This document shows, piece by piece, positions 19,382 to 29,250 of a stretch of DNA of 64,000 bases. The translations under genes and the position numbers were made by a program. The stretch comes from Vibrio bathopelagicus (lineage in GTDB: Bacteria; Pseudomonadota; Gammaproteobacteria; Enterobacterales; Vibrionaceae). Under the pieces are notes generated by a model that made no database searches, was not told the DNA's origin, and saw only the letters and a program-made list of their open reading frames with translations. How positions within the stretch are numbered: position 1 is the stretch's first letter; every line of letters starts with the position of its first letter. The stretch spans positions 1 to 64,000 of the forward strand of contig NZ_CP062501.1 in NCBI RefSeq assembly GCF_014879975.1, read 5' to 3'.

Positions 19382-20021
19382 GAATAGTCTCTAATCTTGA
19401 ATGCTCAAAGCCCTTATCAAGCGCATTGCGCAGACCATAAATATGGCTTCTTAATGCATCACTGGATGGTGATTCGTCCCCCCAAACAGAGTCGATAACC
19501 TCTCTTCGAGATACTATTGCGGGAGCATGCCGAATAAGTACTTTCAATATTTTCAGTTGAATACGACTTAGCTTAATGGGCTCGTCCCCACGAAAAACTT
19601 CATCGGTTTGGGAATCAATCGTGATATCCGCAAAACGTATCTTACCTACGTCTAACCGAGGGCCGCGACTTGCCAATGCGTGCAGCCTTAAACTCAGCTC
19701 CTGCATGGCAAAAGGCTTCAACAAGTAGTCATCACCTCCCGCTTGGAACGCTGCAATTTTATCGTCCAACTGCTCTTTTGCTGTCAGAAACAGAATAGGC
19801 GCACGGCATGATTGCTCTTGTCTCAACTTTCTAACCGTCGAAATACCATCCAGCTTTGGCATCATGATATCCATAATAATGACATCGTAATGGTTTTCAG
19901 CGACCAGCTTTAATGCCGCTTCACCATGATATGCACAGTCGATAACAACGCCTTCGAACTCGAGATAATCAGCAATGGTTTCAGAGACGCTATGGTTATC
20001 GTCAACAATCAGAACTTTCAT
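19353..20021 (-). CDS. OmpR/PhoB-family response regulator
   Basis: 222 residues: receiver domain (about 1-115) with acidic pocket DD and phosphoacceptor Asp51 in DIMMPKLDG, followed by a winged-helix DNA-binding domain (about 130-220; KLSRIQLKILKVL and SDALRSHIYGLRNALD). It is encoded upstream of and overlapping its kinase. The 104-base gap to the divergent DUF5666 lipoprotein gene would hold its binding sites. Confidence 0.93.
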   Translation of the reverse strand: MKVLIVDDNHSVSETIADYLEFEGVVIDCAYHGEAALKLVAENHYDVIIMDIMMPKLDGISTVRKLRQEQSCRAPILFLTAKEQLDDKIAAFQAGGDDYLLKPFAMQELSLRLHALASRGPRLDVGKIRFADITIDSQTDEVFRGDEPIKLSRIQLKILKVLIRHAPAIVSRREVIDSVWGDESPSSDALRSHIYGLRNALDKGFEHSRLETIHGQGYRLKA

Positions 20022-20125
20022 CGATTTATTTCACCTTTCTTCACGAGTGCTTCACGTTCGAGTTTATAAGATAGCGGCCAATTAAAACAAATAAACTTAA
20101 ATAAATTCTATTAAAGAGTATAAAA

Positions 20126-21295
20126 ATGAGAAAGTTAGCGTTAATTACAGCGGTGAGTTTAATCCTAGCAGGTTGTGGCGGTGGCAGTAGTGATAACAGC
20201 AACACAAACGAAGCACACACACCATCATCTATTCAAGGCACTATCGACTCTGTTTCAGGCGACACCATTGTTGTAAATGGCTACACCTACCATGTCGACA
20301 GTGCATACTATGCAGGTGAAGAGGTCGCGATTGCTGACCTTGAAAAGAACATGATGGTCTCTATTTCATCTAATGCTCGTAGCGCTTCAGATTACACTGA
20401 TGGGACTCAAGTTGGCCTTGAACCTACCATCGTGGGCCTTATATCAGACACCAACCACAATAATGGCACATTTAAAGTCAATGGCATCACATTGACCTTT
20501 ACAGATCTGTCACGTGAAATTGAAGATGGCGATTGGGTAATGGTCTCTTCTTTGCCGACGGCTAATGCAGGTTATAAAGTGCTGTCTGTGGTGAAGTTTG
20601 AACACTCTAATTTGACAGAATCCGTTGAAGTCGAAGGGTTGATTAGCGAATTAGATAGCCACGCTAAAACATTCAAACTCGGCGCAAACCTAAGCGTTGA
20701 TTATTCAAATGCTCAAATCGATAACGACGACAACACTGAATTATCTAACGGTCTTTGGGTTGAAGTAACTGGCTCAATGGCTGGCTCTGTATTGAAAGCA
20801 GACGAAGTGGAAGTCGAAGACTTTGACGAAGTCAGTAATGACACAGAAATCGAAGGCATCATTACTTGGGTAGCGAACGACCAGTCGTCATTTGATTTAA
20901 GCTACAAAGGTCGCTTTCTTGTCAATGACAATACTCGTTACGAGGATGGCAACAAGTCGAACTTAACCGTTGGTGCAGAAGTTGAAGTAACAACAAAAAA
21001 AGCTAACGGCGAAAATATTGCTACCGAAATCGAATTTGAACACGACGATGATTCACAAGACTGGAATGACAACGATATAGATCTCGAAGGGATTGTTAAG
21101 AGCATTGACGAGTCAGCATTAAGCTTTATTGTTCAGACGTTCTCTGGCAATCAAACTGTCTACGTTAACCAAAATACTCGCTATGAAGATGGTTTAACTT
21201 TCAATACCTTACCAGGTCAGCGTGTTGAAACGGAAGCGTACAAAGTTAATAACCAATACATCGCGAGCGAAATCGAAGCCGAAGACAACGACTAA
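20126..21295 (+). CDS. DUF5666-type lipoprotein
   Basis: 389-residue predicted outer- or inner-membrane lipoprotein: signal peptide and lipobox LILAGC, then a glycine/serine/asparagine linker. The rest repeats an OB-like module four times or so (IQGTIDSVSGDTIVVNG, VEGLISELDSHAKTFKLG, IEGIITWVANDQSSFDL, LEGIVKSIDESALSFIV), the hallmark of DUF5666. Many acidic residues suggest metal binding, which is inference. It is divergent from the two-component pair, and such a pairing suggests that system controls it. Confidence 0.82.
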   Translation: MRKLALITAVSLILAGCGGGSSDNSNTNEAHTPSSIQGTIDSVSGDTIVVNGYTYHVDSAYYAGEEVAIADLEKNMMVSISSNARSASDYTDGTQVGLEPTIVGLISDTNHNNGTFKVNGITLTFTDLSREIEDGDWVMVSSLPTANAGYKVLSVVKFEHSNLTESVEVEGLISELDSHAKTFKLGANLSVDYSNAQIDNDDNTELSNGLWVEVTGSMAGSVLKADEVEVEDFDEVSNDTEIEGIITWVANDQSSFDLSYKGRFLVNDNTRYEDGNKSNLTVGAEVEVTTKKANGENIATEIEFEHDDDSQDWNDNDIDLEGIVKSIDESALSFIVQTFSGNQTVYVNQNTRYEDGLTFNTLPGQRVETEAYKVNNQYIASEIEAEDND

Positions 21296-21321
21296 GATAT
21301 AATGTCGTTACTGTTTTCTTA

Positions 21322-21346
21322 AAAGCCACGCACACTGCGTGGCTTA
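21322..21346 (+). terminator. Terminator after the DUF5666 lipoprotein
   Basis: AAGCCACGCA/TGCGTGGCTT stem with a short loop and TATTCATTT behind it. Confidence 0.75.
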
Positions 21347-21418
21347 TTCATTTAATAAGTACGGTATCGATTATGTTATTGTTTGCTCATAACAAATGTA
21401 GAACTAGGAATGAACACA

Positions 21419-21898
21419 ATGACAACCAAGGATGGTGATATACAATTCAAAATCATTTCAAGTTCAGAATTTGAAGACCTGTTTTATTACGTTAAGCAGG
21501 GTATCTTCAAACACGTCGATAATGTATTTGGTTGGAATGACAGCTTCCAACGTAAGCGACTCTTAAACGACTACCACCGCTCTTGGTTTCATTGGGTATA
21601 TAACGATACTCAAAGAGTTGGGCTTACCTGCTTTAAGCCCTATGACAACGCATATCATGTTCACCTATTGATCATATTCCCTCAATATCAAAGGTTAAGC
21701 CTTGGTAAACAAGTCATGACACTCATTCACGATAAAGCCCTTCAAGAACAACGAGAGCAAATAACCCTATCTAGCTTTAGAAGTAACACTCGTGCCATTG
21801 GATTTTATCAGGCACTTGGCTATCAAATTGTAGATGACAGTGATGATAACTTGATCGCCTTAGTCCTGAAAGTTTATAAAATACAACTAGATATATAA
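21419..21898 (+). CDS. GNAT-family N-acetyltransferase
   Basis: 159-residue acetyltransferase. The core VHLLIIFPQYQRLSLGKQVM matches motif A, although the loop has RLSLGK where QxxGxG is usual. SFRSNTRAIGFYQALGYQIV is the typical motif B (residue pattern N..A..FY..LGF). I chose the third possible ATG (21419) because AGGA lies nine bases before it; earlier ATG codons at 21383 and 21410 lack spacing. Substrate unknown. The 246 bases downstream (21899-22144) are A/T-rich and hold no gene I can support. Confidence 0.8.
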   Translation: MTTKDGDIQFKIISSSEFEDLFYYVKQGIFKHVDNVFGWNDSFQRKRLLNDYHRSWFHWVYNDTQRVGLTCFKPYDNAYHVHLLIIFPQYQRLSLGKQVMTLIHDKALQEQREQITLSSFRSNTRAIGFYQALGYQIVDDSDDNLIALVLKVYKIQLDI

Positions 21899-22144
21899 TA
21901 AAAGCAATTGATAAGTATATAAATTACAGACACCAAACATTCATCACAGATATCACTCGCATATATTATTCAGCTAATTAGATATGTCTCTAGAATAAAC
22001 ACCCCTGCTATTTCTGCTACATACCGTTTTGATACATTTCTCATCAATGGCATTCAATTTATAAATAGTCATATTTATCAATGACATTCTGCCAATTGAT
22101 TCCAGAGTAATAATTTTTATCAATAACTTAATAGGAGAACTAAC

Positions 22145-24826
22145 ATGAATGGTCAACGTTCACTGTTAGCAGTGGCAATAGCCCTAGGGATAGCAGGATG
22201 TGGTAGCGATAGTTCGGATAGCTCCACAACTGATACTGGCGGTTCAACAGCAACTTCAGCGTCTTTAACAGCAAAGGCCGCTGATGGCTATTTGGTAGGA
22301 GCCAATGCGTGTTTAGATCTAAACAGTAATAAAGTTTGTGATAAGGATGAACCAAGTGCCGTAACGGGTGACGATGGTTCATTTACGATTGATAATCTAA
22401 CTCAAGAACAACTTGAACAAAGTACTTTGTTGATCGAAGTGGTTGCCGGACAAACCATAGATACCGATAATCCCGGCGTCGTTTTAAGCAAGAGCTATCG
22501 CTTAACTGCCCCACCAAAATCCGCATTTATTAGTCCATTAACTACTCTGATTCAAAATGAAATCGAGAGTGGTTCTTCGCTAGAAGAAGCTAAAACAGCT
22601 ATTCAAGAAAAGTTGGGAACAACACTCGACTTAACGCAAGATTATATCGAAGCCAAAAACAATAATGACTTAGCCGACTCACAAAAAGCGGCTTTTGAAA
22701 ACCTACACCGCGTTGCTCAAGTTACCGCTTCAGTCATGGCAGAGAATACTGACGCACTATCAGAGGCAGCTGCGGGAGCAGGCATTTCAGTCGAAGCACT
22801 GACAGCACTGATTGCTGAAGAAGTAACGCGAGTTCTCGACGAAGTTGTTAAAAATATTGAAGCCGCCGGAGAAAACTTCAACCCAAGTGACATTGCTGGC
22901 AGCATTAATCGCGATCACATCGCCATTGATGACTCTAATCTTGAAGATAAAATTAAAGAAAACGAAGCAAATAAAGGTTCTAAGAAAGCCGATCTCGCTA
23001 AGCTCATTAAAACTGATGGTATCAATTGGTTTGGTGGCGACAATGACATTGGCAAAGATTTAGTGGTTACCTATGGAACATTGAAGTCTGATTCAGATAA
23101 CTCAGTGACCGAAGCCAGTTATATTTATGATTACTTTGCAGAGCAATTTGTTGAGTTTGAAAACACACCTGATACAAATAGCATGGTATTGGGTCAAAAC
23201 GGTTGGGAAGCGAGCGATGATACCTTAACCAGTATCAAACCCAATAAAGATGGAAGCTTAACCCTAGAATCCAAAACCTCTATTTTTAACGAAGTCGCTA
23301 GTGCGAAGCAGTTAGATATAAGTGGCCTCAATGTCCGCTCCATCATGGATCAAACGGACGATGAGAATGTATGGTCTAACATTATACCAGCAGGTCTAAA
23401 GTTCCCTGACAACACAACCGCATACAAATTGTCTGTGGTAGATATCCACGACGACATTTATACCTTTTACAAGGGTGATTGGTGTGCAGAATACGATCCA
23501 GAACGATATGCCGCACTCAATAACATGTGTAATGGCATTAGCGCCTTTAAGAATGGTAGCGATACATGGCTTGCCACCTTGGCATCGACTATCGCAGAAG
23601 ATGAATCAGATCGTCATGACACAGCGTCTAACAATCATGCGGATTTAATTCCGATGGCAGGCACGGAAAATGGCGATATATTCGCTCAACTATTGCCTAA
23701 CAGTACCGTGATTTACTACATGAGAGCATGGGATTGGGAGGCTCCTTTCTCCAAACTTTCAGAACTCGGTTCATGGAAAGATGTGTCTATAAATGACGAG
23801 CTATTACGTCAAGTGACGATTCCTGAATCTATCCACTCACAAGCTACTTGGTCTAACTACCAAAAAGAAGATAACTCCGCTTATTTGTCTGTAGTCGAAG
23901 GCTTTGTACGTATTACCTTCAAGGAGATCGAAGAAGCTAGTAGTGAGGCTTATATCTTTGACGAAGCAACTAAACAGTTCATTTTGGATAACGCATTAAC
24001 GCCACAGCCTCTGCATCCTCTGAACCTACAAGCCTGTCTCGACTCACTGCCGGATGCTCAGTTCATCGCTACAGCTAATGACGTCACGGTTTACGATGTG
24101 CAACGCACACCTATGTGGGAGCCGGAAGCAGTAACACAGAACCTAACTTATGAGTTTACCTACTTGGGTGACACTTTCTCTTGGCTGAATGATGTTACGT
24201 TAGTCACCGGACTTCCAAGTTGGATTTCTGACTTAGCAGGTAGCCTAGAAAAGACGCGTATCGATATAAAAGATTCGCAAGGTGTTTTAATGGGGTATGA
24301 GTATTCATATAGCTCTGAAGATCACTATCTAGGTCAAGAGGGCTTTAACTCTGATGACTCACTAGGCTGGGGTTCGGCTAAGGCTGTGTTGCCACTGGCA
24401 ATTGCTGATAATCAAAAGATTATCAATCAAGTGGTAGATTTCGGTACCTCAACCAATGCACCGCTAACATCACAATATGACTATGAGTATGACGAAGTCA
24501 GTGGTGAATTCATTGGGATTAAGTCTCCTGGATTAAGGACTGTATCTGTAGAAACGTCATTAGATGAAATTATCAACGGACGACCTTACTTTCTACCCAC
24601 CTTCAACTACCAAGAAACATACTTAGGTAAAGAAGAAGTCACTGTACCTGCTGGTACCTTTGATGCATGTAAGGTAGAAAGTGAAACACAATTTGAAAAT
24701 GACGGACCTCGTGACACTCAAACTGCTTGGCTTACAAACCGAGGATCTATTAAGTCCATTCGAGAGGAACAATCTTGGAGTATGTCGATTAATATGGAAG
24801 CAACAAGCTTGCCGACTATTAAGTAA
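22145..24826 (+). CDS. Large lipoprotein of unknown function, 893 aa
   Basis: Signal peptide with lipobox GIAGC (Cys at residue 19) followed by a serine/threonine/aspartate-rich linker, so a secreted lipid-anchored protein. An N-terminal module ADGYLVGANACLDLNSNKVC with DGSFTIDNL resembles the prealbumin-like/carboxypeptidase-regulatory folds seen in surface proteins. An alanine-rich helical region follows (about 160-260). The remaining 600 residues I do not recognise. Few cysteines; acidic overall. AGGAG precedes the start by eight bases. It is monocistronic with its own terminator. Confidence 0.8.
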   Translation: MNGQRSLLAVAIALGIAGCGSDSSDSSTTDTGGSTATSASLTAKAADGYLVGANACLDLNSNKVCDKDEPSAVTGDDGSFTIDNLTQEQLEQSTLLIEVVAGQTIDTDNPGVVLSKSYRLTAPPKSAFISPLTTLIQNEIESGSSLEEAKTAIQEKLGTTLDLTQDYIEAKNNNDLADSQKAAFENLHRVAQVTASVMAENTDALSEAAAGAGISVEALTALIAEEVTRVLDEVVKNIEAAGENFNPSDIAGSINRDHIAIDDSNLEDKIKENEANKGSKKADLAKLIKTDGINWFGGDNDIGKDLVVTYGTLKSDSDNSVTEASYIYDYFAEQFVEFENTPDTNSMVLGQNGWEASDDTLTSIKPNKDGSLTLESKTSIFNEVASAKQLDISGLNVRSIMDQTDDENVWSNIIPAGLKFPDNTTAYKLSVVDIHDDIYTFYKGDWCAEYDPERYAALNNMCNGISAFKNGSDTWLATLASTIAEDESDRHDTASNNHADLIPMAGTENGDIFAQLLPNSTVIYYMRAWDWEAPFSKLSELGSWKDVSINDELLRQVTIPESIHSQATWSNYQKEDNSAYLSVVEGFVRITFKEIEEASSEAYIFDEATKQFILDNALTPQPLHPLNLQACLDSLPDAQFIATANDVTVYDVQRTPMWEPEAVTQNLTYEFTYLGDTFSWLNDVTLVTGLPSWISDLAGSLEKTRIDIKDSQGVLMGYEYSYSSEDHYLGQEGFNSDDSLGWGSAKAVLPLAIADNQKIINQVVDFGTSTNAPLTSQYDYEYDEVSGEFIGIKSPGLRTVSVETSLDEIINGRPYFLPTFNYQETYLGKEEVTVPAGTFDACKVESETQFENDGPRDTQTAWLTNRGSIKSIREEQSWSMSINMEATSLPTIK

Positions 24827-24840
24827 TCGATAGGCAACAT

Positions 24841-24870
24841 GAACAAGCCAATATGAATTTGGCTTGTTCA
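24841..24870. terminator. Terminator between the large lipoprotein and manA
   Basis: Stem GAACAAGCCAA/TTGGCTTGTTC with a 7-base loop and ATTCTTCC on the plus side, between convergent genes. Confidence 0.8.
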
Positions 24871-24941
24871 TTCTTCCATTAGCCCTTTAAGCCAACATCT
24901 TCATTCGCAAAACTTGATAGCAATTCCAGCTGAGCACTCCC

Positions 24942-26159
24942 CTAATTAAACGCTCTAGCAACACGGCCATTACTGCTCAGTTCGTAATGACCAATATAAG
25001 CAGGGATAAATACCGATTGCCCTTTCGTAAGAGTTAAGTGCTCACCTCTTTGGCTCACTAGCGTTAAATCATCATCTATTGCCATCAAAATTTCAGCACC
25101 GCTTGTGATGACTTCTTCTTGATGAGGACAATGGGAAATATTGAAATTGAAATCACTGACCGGGATCTTATAGCTATCACATTTACCTAATTTTGAGGGC
25201 GCTAATAACAAGCGTTCAAACGGGATCGGTTTGAACTCTGTACAGGCAACTAACTCAGCGACATCAATGTGCTTTGGCGTTAAACCCGCTCGCAGTACAT
25301 TGTCTGAATTAGCCATAATCTCTAGCCCAGTTCCCTTAATGTAAGCATGCGGAGTATTCGCATTCAAATACATCGCTTCACCCGGCTTCAATGTAATCAA
25401 GTTCAGCAGCAGAACACAAAACAGACCAATATCGTTTGGATACTGATGACTAAGCTCAATAACCAAAGCAAACTCCGCTTGGTCTTGATGAGCAGCCGCG
25501 TAAGTCAGGAGTTGCTCTAATGCTTGATATTTACGCTGGTCATTTAGCGTTAGCAGATCACGGAAAAACGCTTCTAAACCTAGAGAATCAAGATTGTTAC
25601 CAAACTCTTCAACCAAGCCTGCAAGCTCGCTAGAATCTAACACCTTGAACAAGTCGAATATTTCGTTATATTCTCGAAAGCCATTCATTGCTTGGTATTC
25701 GGTAATCGCGTAAACCAATTCAGGTTTGTGGTTAGAGTCTTTGTAATTGCGGTGCCCTGCAGTTAGAGGAATGCCTGCTTGCTCCTCTCTCGCAAAACCA
25801 ATTTCAGCTTGATGCTTGTTTGGGTGAACTTGAACAGATAGCGCCTTTTCTGCCGCCAAAATCTTAAACAAGAACGGCAGTTCACCAAACTCCTGAGCAA
25901 TCTCGCTTGATAGATAGGCTGGTTTATTCTTGTTAATCAGGTCAGATAGAGGCACCAAATGTTGGTCCAGCTTGACCATTGAGCAGCCCTTCGGATGTGC
26001 TCCCATCCAAACTTCTGCTTGTGGTTCTTGTGACTCATTTTTGAAGCCAAACAGTTCACGTATCGAAGAAATACTTCCCCATGCATAGTTCTGGATGGTG
26101 TTTTCCATTGGGAAAAATGAGTGTTCTGAGAAGTGGCTAAGTGACATAATTTTTCCCAT
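24942..26159 (-). CDS. manA: Mannose-6-phosphate isomerase, class I
   Basis: Zinc enzyme converting mannose-6-phosphate to fructose-6-phosphate. 405 residues, including ENTIQNYAWGSI, the zinc-binding VQVHPNKHQAEIGF and the active-site stretch GEAMYLNANTPHAYIKG. A cupin C-terminus ends the chain. I place the start at 26159 (AAAGGG upstream); ATG codons at 26177 and 26147 are alternatives. It lies behind uhpC on the same strand, but a 245-base gap with its own regulatory block separates them. That block is shared with uhpT, so manA is probably induced with hexose-phosphate uptake. Confidence 0.95.
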   Translation of the reverse strand: MGKIMSLSHFSEHSFFPMENTIQNYAWGSISSIRELFGFKNESQEPQAEVWMGAHPKGCSMVKLDQHLVPLSDLINKNKPAYLSSEIAQEFGELPFLFKILAAEKALSVQVHPNKHQAEIGFAREEQAGIPLTAGHRNYKDSNHKPELVYAITEYQAMNGFREYNEIFDLFKVLDSSELAGLVEEFGNNLDSLGLEAFFRDLLTLNDQRKYQALEQLLTYAAAHQDQAEFALVIELSHQYPNDIGLFCVLLLNLITLKPGEAMYLNANTPHAYIKGTGLEIMANSDNVLRAGLTPKHIDVAELVACTEFKPIPFERLLLAPSKLGKCDSYKIPVSDFNFNISHCPHQEEVITSGAEILMAIDDDLTLVSQRGEHLTLTKGQSVFIPAYIGHYELSSNGRVARAFN

Positions 26160-26243
26160 AGTGAGCCCTTTGAACACAATTCAGAGAGCTGATTTCTAAT
26201 AACGTAAATAATTAGAAAGACTACAGAGAGCAGCTAGAACCCA

Positions 26244-26311
26244 CATGAGATGGGGTCTTAGACGCAATAGGAAAAATTCTTAGAAACAGATGATATGGTC
26301 GAAAAGCGTGA
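26244..26311 (-). promoter_or_regulatory. Candidate UhpA-controlled promoter block upstream of manA
   Basis: This 68-nt block aligns without gaps to 31558-31625 upstream of uhpT, with 48 identical positions. Read in the gene direction, both contain CTAAGAATTTTTCCTA followed, 22 bp from the first, by a second CTAAGACCC. Two direct repeats two turns apart fit a NarL-family activator such as UhpA. Assignment to UhpA is inference from the neighbouring uhp genes. Confidence 0.6.
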
Positions 26312-26322
26312 AAAGAGTCACA
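26307..26322. promoter_or_regulatory. CRP-like site upstream of manA
   Basis: CGTGA-N6-TCACA matches the CRP consensus TGTGA-N6-TCACA at 9 of 10 positions. It directly abuts the block shared with uhpT. Confidence 0.6.
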
Positions 26323-26404
26323 TTTGAATATTATATAGAGAAAGCACTAAAAATAAGATAGTAGCTCAACCAACTGAGCAACTATCTTATTCGCGAAAAG
26401 GAGC

Positions 26405-27745
26405 TTAAAAGCCAGAGCGAGCCTCTGCACTTTTCTGAGGTGATTGAGCTTGTAGGAAAGGCAGTAGCAGTAACCCGATGACCGCAGCACACGTAGAGAT
26501 GGTAATGAAGAATCCACTCCAGCCATAAGTTTCGAGAACGAGCGCTAATGGGTAACCAGAAAGTGCCGCACCCATGTAAGCAAACAGTCCAACAAAGCCT
26601 GTCGCCGCCCCAGCAGAGTCTTTATGCGAGCATTCCGCGGCTGCCATACCAATAAGCATTTGAGGGCCAAAAACAAAAAATCCAACGCAAAATAGGCCTG
26701 CAGCTTGAAACACAAAGTTGGTTAAAGGCATAAGCCATAAAGCGGATACCGAGAGGAAGATACCAATCGCAAACAGAATATTCATCGGGCCGCGGTTGCC
26801 ACCGAACAATCGATCCGATCCCCACCCAGCAACAAGTGAACCAACGAAACCGCCAATCTCAAACATAGACAAAGCAGCGTTAGCGTTTATCAAACTGTAA
26901 TTGTGTTCTTCGGTGAGGTATAAGTTGCCCCAGTCATTAACCGCTGTTCTTACGATGTAAACCAACACATAACTAAAGGCGAGCAACCAAATATACTTAT
27001 TACTGAACACGTAAGTTTTCAAGATTTCTCGATAGCTTAATCCTTGTCCATGACTCTCTTGCGCCAACTCTAGATGATCATTGCGCCACTTCCCTACAGT
27101 CGGGAGTCCCATGGTAGTGGGCTTATCACGTAAGCGCCAACAGACGATAAGGCCGATAAAAACACCAATCACACCCGGCCAGATAAACCCAGCTCGCCAA
27201 CTAAACTGCAAAGTAAGATAGCCCACAAGAATAGGGATAAGGGCTCCACCAACGTTGTGTGCTGTATTCCAGATTGCCCAGCGAAAGCCTCTTTCGGACC
27301 GAGAGTACCAAGTCGTCAATAACTTAGAACATGATGGCCAACCCCAACCTTGGAACCATGCATTCAGTACCCAAAGTGAGATGAAAGCCGCCAACGAACT
27401 AGAAAAGCCAAACGCGATATTGATCAAGCCTGTCGCGATCAGGCCAAGTCCCATAAAATAGCGCGGGTTTGAACGATCCGATATCGTACCTGATATAAAT
27501 TTCGATAAGCCGTAAGAAAGGTAAAAGAGCGTGCCAATTAGGCCAATATCGCCTTTGTCCAAGCCAAGATCGGTGATCATTGCGGGCGCAGCATAATTGA
27601 AGGTTTTACGAGTGAAGTAAAAACCGGCATAACCAACATACATTCCTATCATGATGTGAAGGCGCCAGTAGCGGTAACTCTGATTGACCTCATCATCACT
27701 TAGAGTATGACGATTTGACGTTGTTGAGCGCAGAAATCCAAACAT
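26405..27745 (-). CDS. uhpC: Hexose-phosphate sensor, MFS fold
   Basis: Membrane receptor that senses external glucose-6-phosphate and activates UhpB. About 446 residues with 12 hydrophobic helices. Stretches such as YFTRKTFNYAAPAM, NAWFQGWGWPSCSKLLT, WNTAHNVGGALIPI and PQMLIGMAAAECSHKDSAGA match E. coli UhpC closely and distinguish it from the transporter UhpT. The ATG at 27745 gives an N-terminus like E. coli (MFGFLRST); a GTG at 27757 overlapping the uhpB stop is the alternative. It is the third gene of uhpABC. Confidence 0.95.
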   Translation of the reverse strand: MFGFLRSTTSNRHTLSDDEVNQSYRYWRLHIMIGMYVGYAGFYFTRKTFNYAAPAMITDLGLDKGDIGLIGTLFYLSYGLSKFISGTISDRSNPRYFMGLGLIATGLINIAFGFSSSLAAFISLWVLNAWFQGWGWPSCSKLLTTWYSRSERGFRWAIWNTAHNVGGALIPILVGYLTLQFSWRAGFIWPGVIGVFIGLIVCWRLRDKPTTMGLPTVGKWRNDHLELAQESHGQGLSYREILKTYVFSNKYIWLLAFSYVLVYIVRTAVNDWGNLYLTEEHNYSLINANAALSMFEIGGFVGSLVAGWGSDRLFGGNRGPMNILFAIGIFLSVSALWLMPLTNFVFQAAGLFCVGFFVFGPQMLIGMAAAECSHKDSAGAATGFVGLFAYMGAALSGYPLALVLETYGWSGFFITISTCAAVIGLLLLPFLQAQSPQKSAEARSGF

Positions 27746-27753
27746 ACTCGTTC

Positions 27754-29250
27754 TCACACTTTAGGTAATGTAACGCTGATATTGGTGCCCGAAGAGGGAC
27801 CATTAGCGTTGATTATCATCTTGCCACCGAGAGCCTGAACACGCTCTTGCATACCACGAACACCCATTCCTTTGAGAAGATCTTGCGCTGTAAAACCAAC
27901 GCCATTATCTGATATCTGAAGATAAGCCTGATCATCTAAAATCAGTTCAATTTTAATCTCGCTCGCACTGGCGTATTTATGGGCGTTGTTTAGGGATTCT
28001 TGGCAAAGTCTGAAGAGAGTGACCTTGAGCGTGTCACTCAAACATGAGTAATCACCTCGCCAATTTAGCTGAATATCAACGCCGTGATCTGAAAACTCCA
28101 TTTCCCGTATGAGCTGTTCAACGGAGTCCTTTAGGTCAAGGTCGTCTAACATTTTAGGCCTGAGTTTTGTGAGTAGGCGTTTGGTGGTGTCATAAACATT
28201 CAAAGACAATGACTCAATCGTGCCCGCACAACGAACACTCATTTCGGCGGCATCGACACGCTTAATAATGCTTGCTTGAGTGCGAATTGCCGTGATGTTC
28301 TGACCGATTTCATCGTGTAGCTCACGAGCAATGTCACGACGAACCGATTCTTCAGCCGTGATTAGCTGGCGTGAAAGGTTTTGATTCCTAGAGAGCTCAC
28401 TGCGCAATTTTGAATTGAGATCTTTTTGCTTTTGAACCGCAAGGCCCAGCAATATACCTGTAATAGTTTGAGCAGACAGAGACAAGAGTAAATCGGTAAT
28501 TTCGAGCTTGGATGTACCACTGTGGGCAGCAATCAGCGCAACACTGTTTAATAAGGTCGCGAGCAAAGCGCCTTGCCACCCGTAACGAACGGCCAACAAG
28601 ATAATAGGAATCGCCATACAAAATGGGGCAAAGCGTCTGAGTTCATCTGGCAGGCTAGTCTGTATCAAAATACTGGCCACCAGCAATACACTGTATAAGG
28701 CAATATGACGAATTTTAAACTCTACAGCATTGTGAATTAAGTAAGAGCTCAACGGTGCCCACTTATTTTGAAATAGATAGTTCCAAACTAGATAGCACAT
28801 AGGGACAAGCATTAACCCACCCGTGATGCTCACCAACCACACCATATAAGTTGCAGGCACATGAGAACCGACGACAGCGACATTGATCAGTGAAGTCACC
28901 ATTATAATGCTAGCCATGACCAACAAGTGCCGATTTTGGTCACCGTAATAATACCGTTTGGCAAATAGAGTAGCTGGAATGCTTAATCCGCTAGCAATTA
29001 AAATGGTTAACCATTGGGGCTCATCAAGTAATAGAGCCAAAGCGATCGCGAGCCCCCACTCTGCAACGTAAATGGCAGGCCAATATTGTGTACGAGTGTG
29101 CAGCGTCATCCCCAATCGAAGCGAGAATGGGAAAAGCAGAATGGCTAACTCAGGGTCATTAATAAAATAGAAAGCGATAACCCACAAACAAAACCATGCA
29201 CAACCCGCCATAAAAACCCCGCACAGGGAGGTGGCTAGGTAAGAACGCAT
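27754..29250 (-). CDS. uhpB: Sensor histidine kinase of the hexose-phosphate system
   Basis: 498-residue membrane kinase that works with UhpC to phosphorylate UhpA. The N-terminal half (about 1-280) holds eight or so hydrophobic helices (MASE1-like). The dimerisation motif RRDIARELHDEIGQNITAIR carries the phosphoacceptor His (about 313). A HATPase domain ends the chain (ISDNGVGFTAQDLLKGMGVRGM). Its ATG shares one base with the uhpA stop (TAATG), which suggests translational coupling. uhpC follows with a short overlap. Confidence 0.95.
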   Translation of the reverse strand: MRSYLATSLCGVFMAGCAWFCLWVIAFYFINDPELAILLFPFSLRLGMTLHTRTQYWPAIYVAEWGLAIALALLLDEPQWLTILIASGLSIPATLFAKRYYYGDQNRHLLVMASIIMVTSLINVAVVGSHVPATYMVWLVSITGGLMLVPMCYLVWNYLFQNKWAPLSSYLIHNAVEFKIRHIALYSVLLVASILIQTSLPDELRRFAPFCMAIPIILLAVRYGWQGALLATLLNSVALIAAHSGTSKLEITDLLLSLSAQTITGILLGLAVQKQKDLNSKLRSELSRNQNLSRQLITAEESVRRDIARELHDEIGQNITAIRTQASIIKRVDAAEMSVRCAGTIESLSLNVYDTTKRLLTKLRPKMLDDLDLKDSVEQLIREMEFSDHGVDIQLNWRGDYSCLSDTLKVTLFRLCQESLNNAHKYASASEIKIELILDDQAYLQISDNGVGFTAQDLLKGMGVRGMQERVQALGGKMIINANGPSSGTNISVTLPKV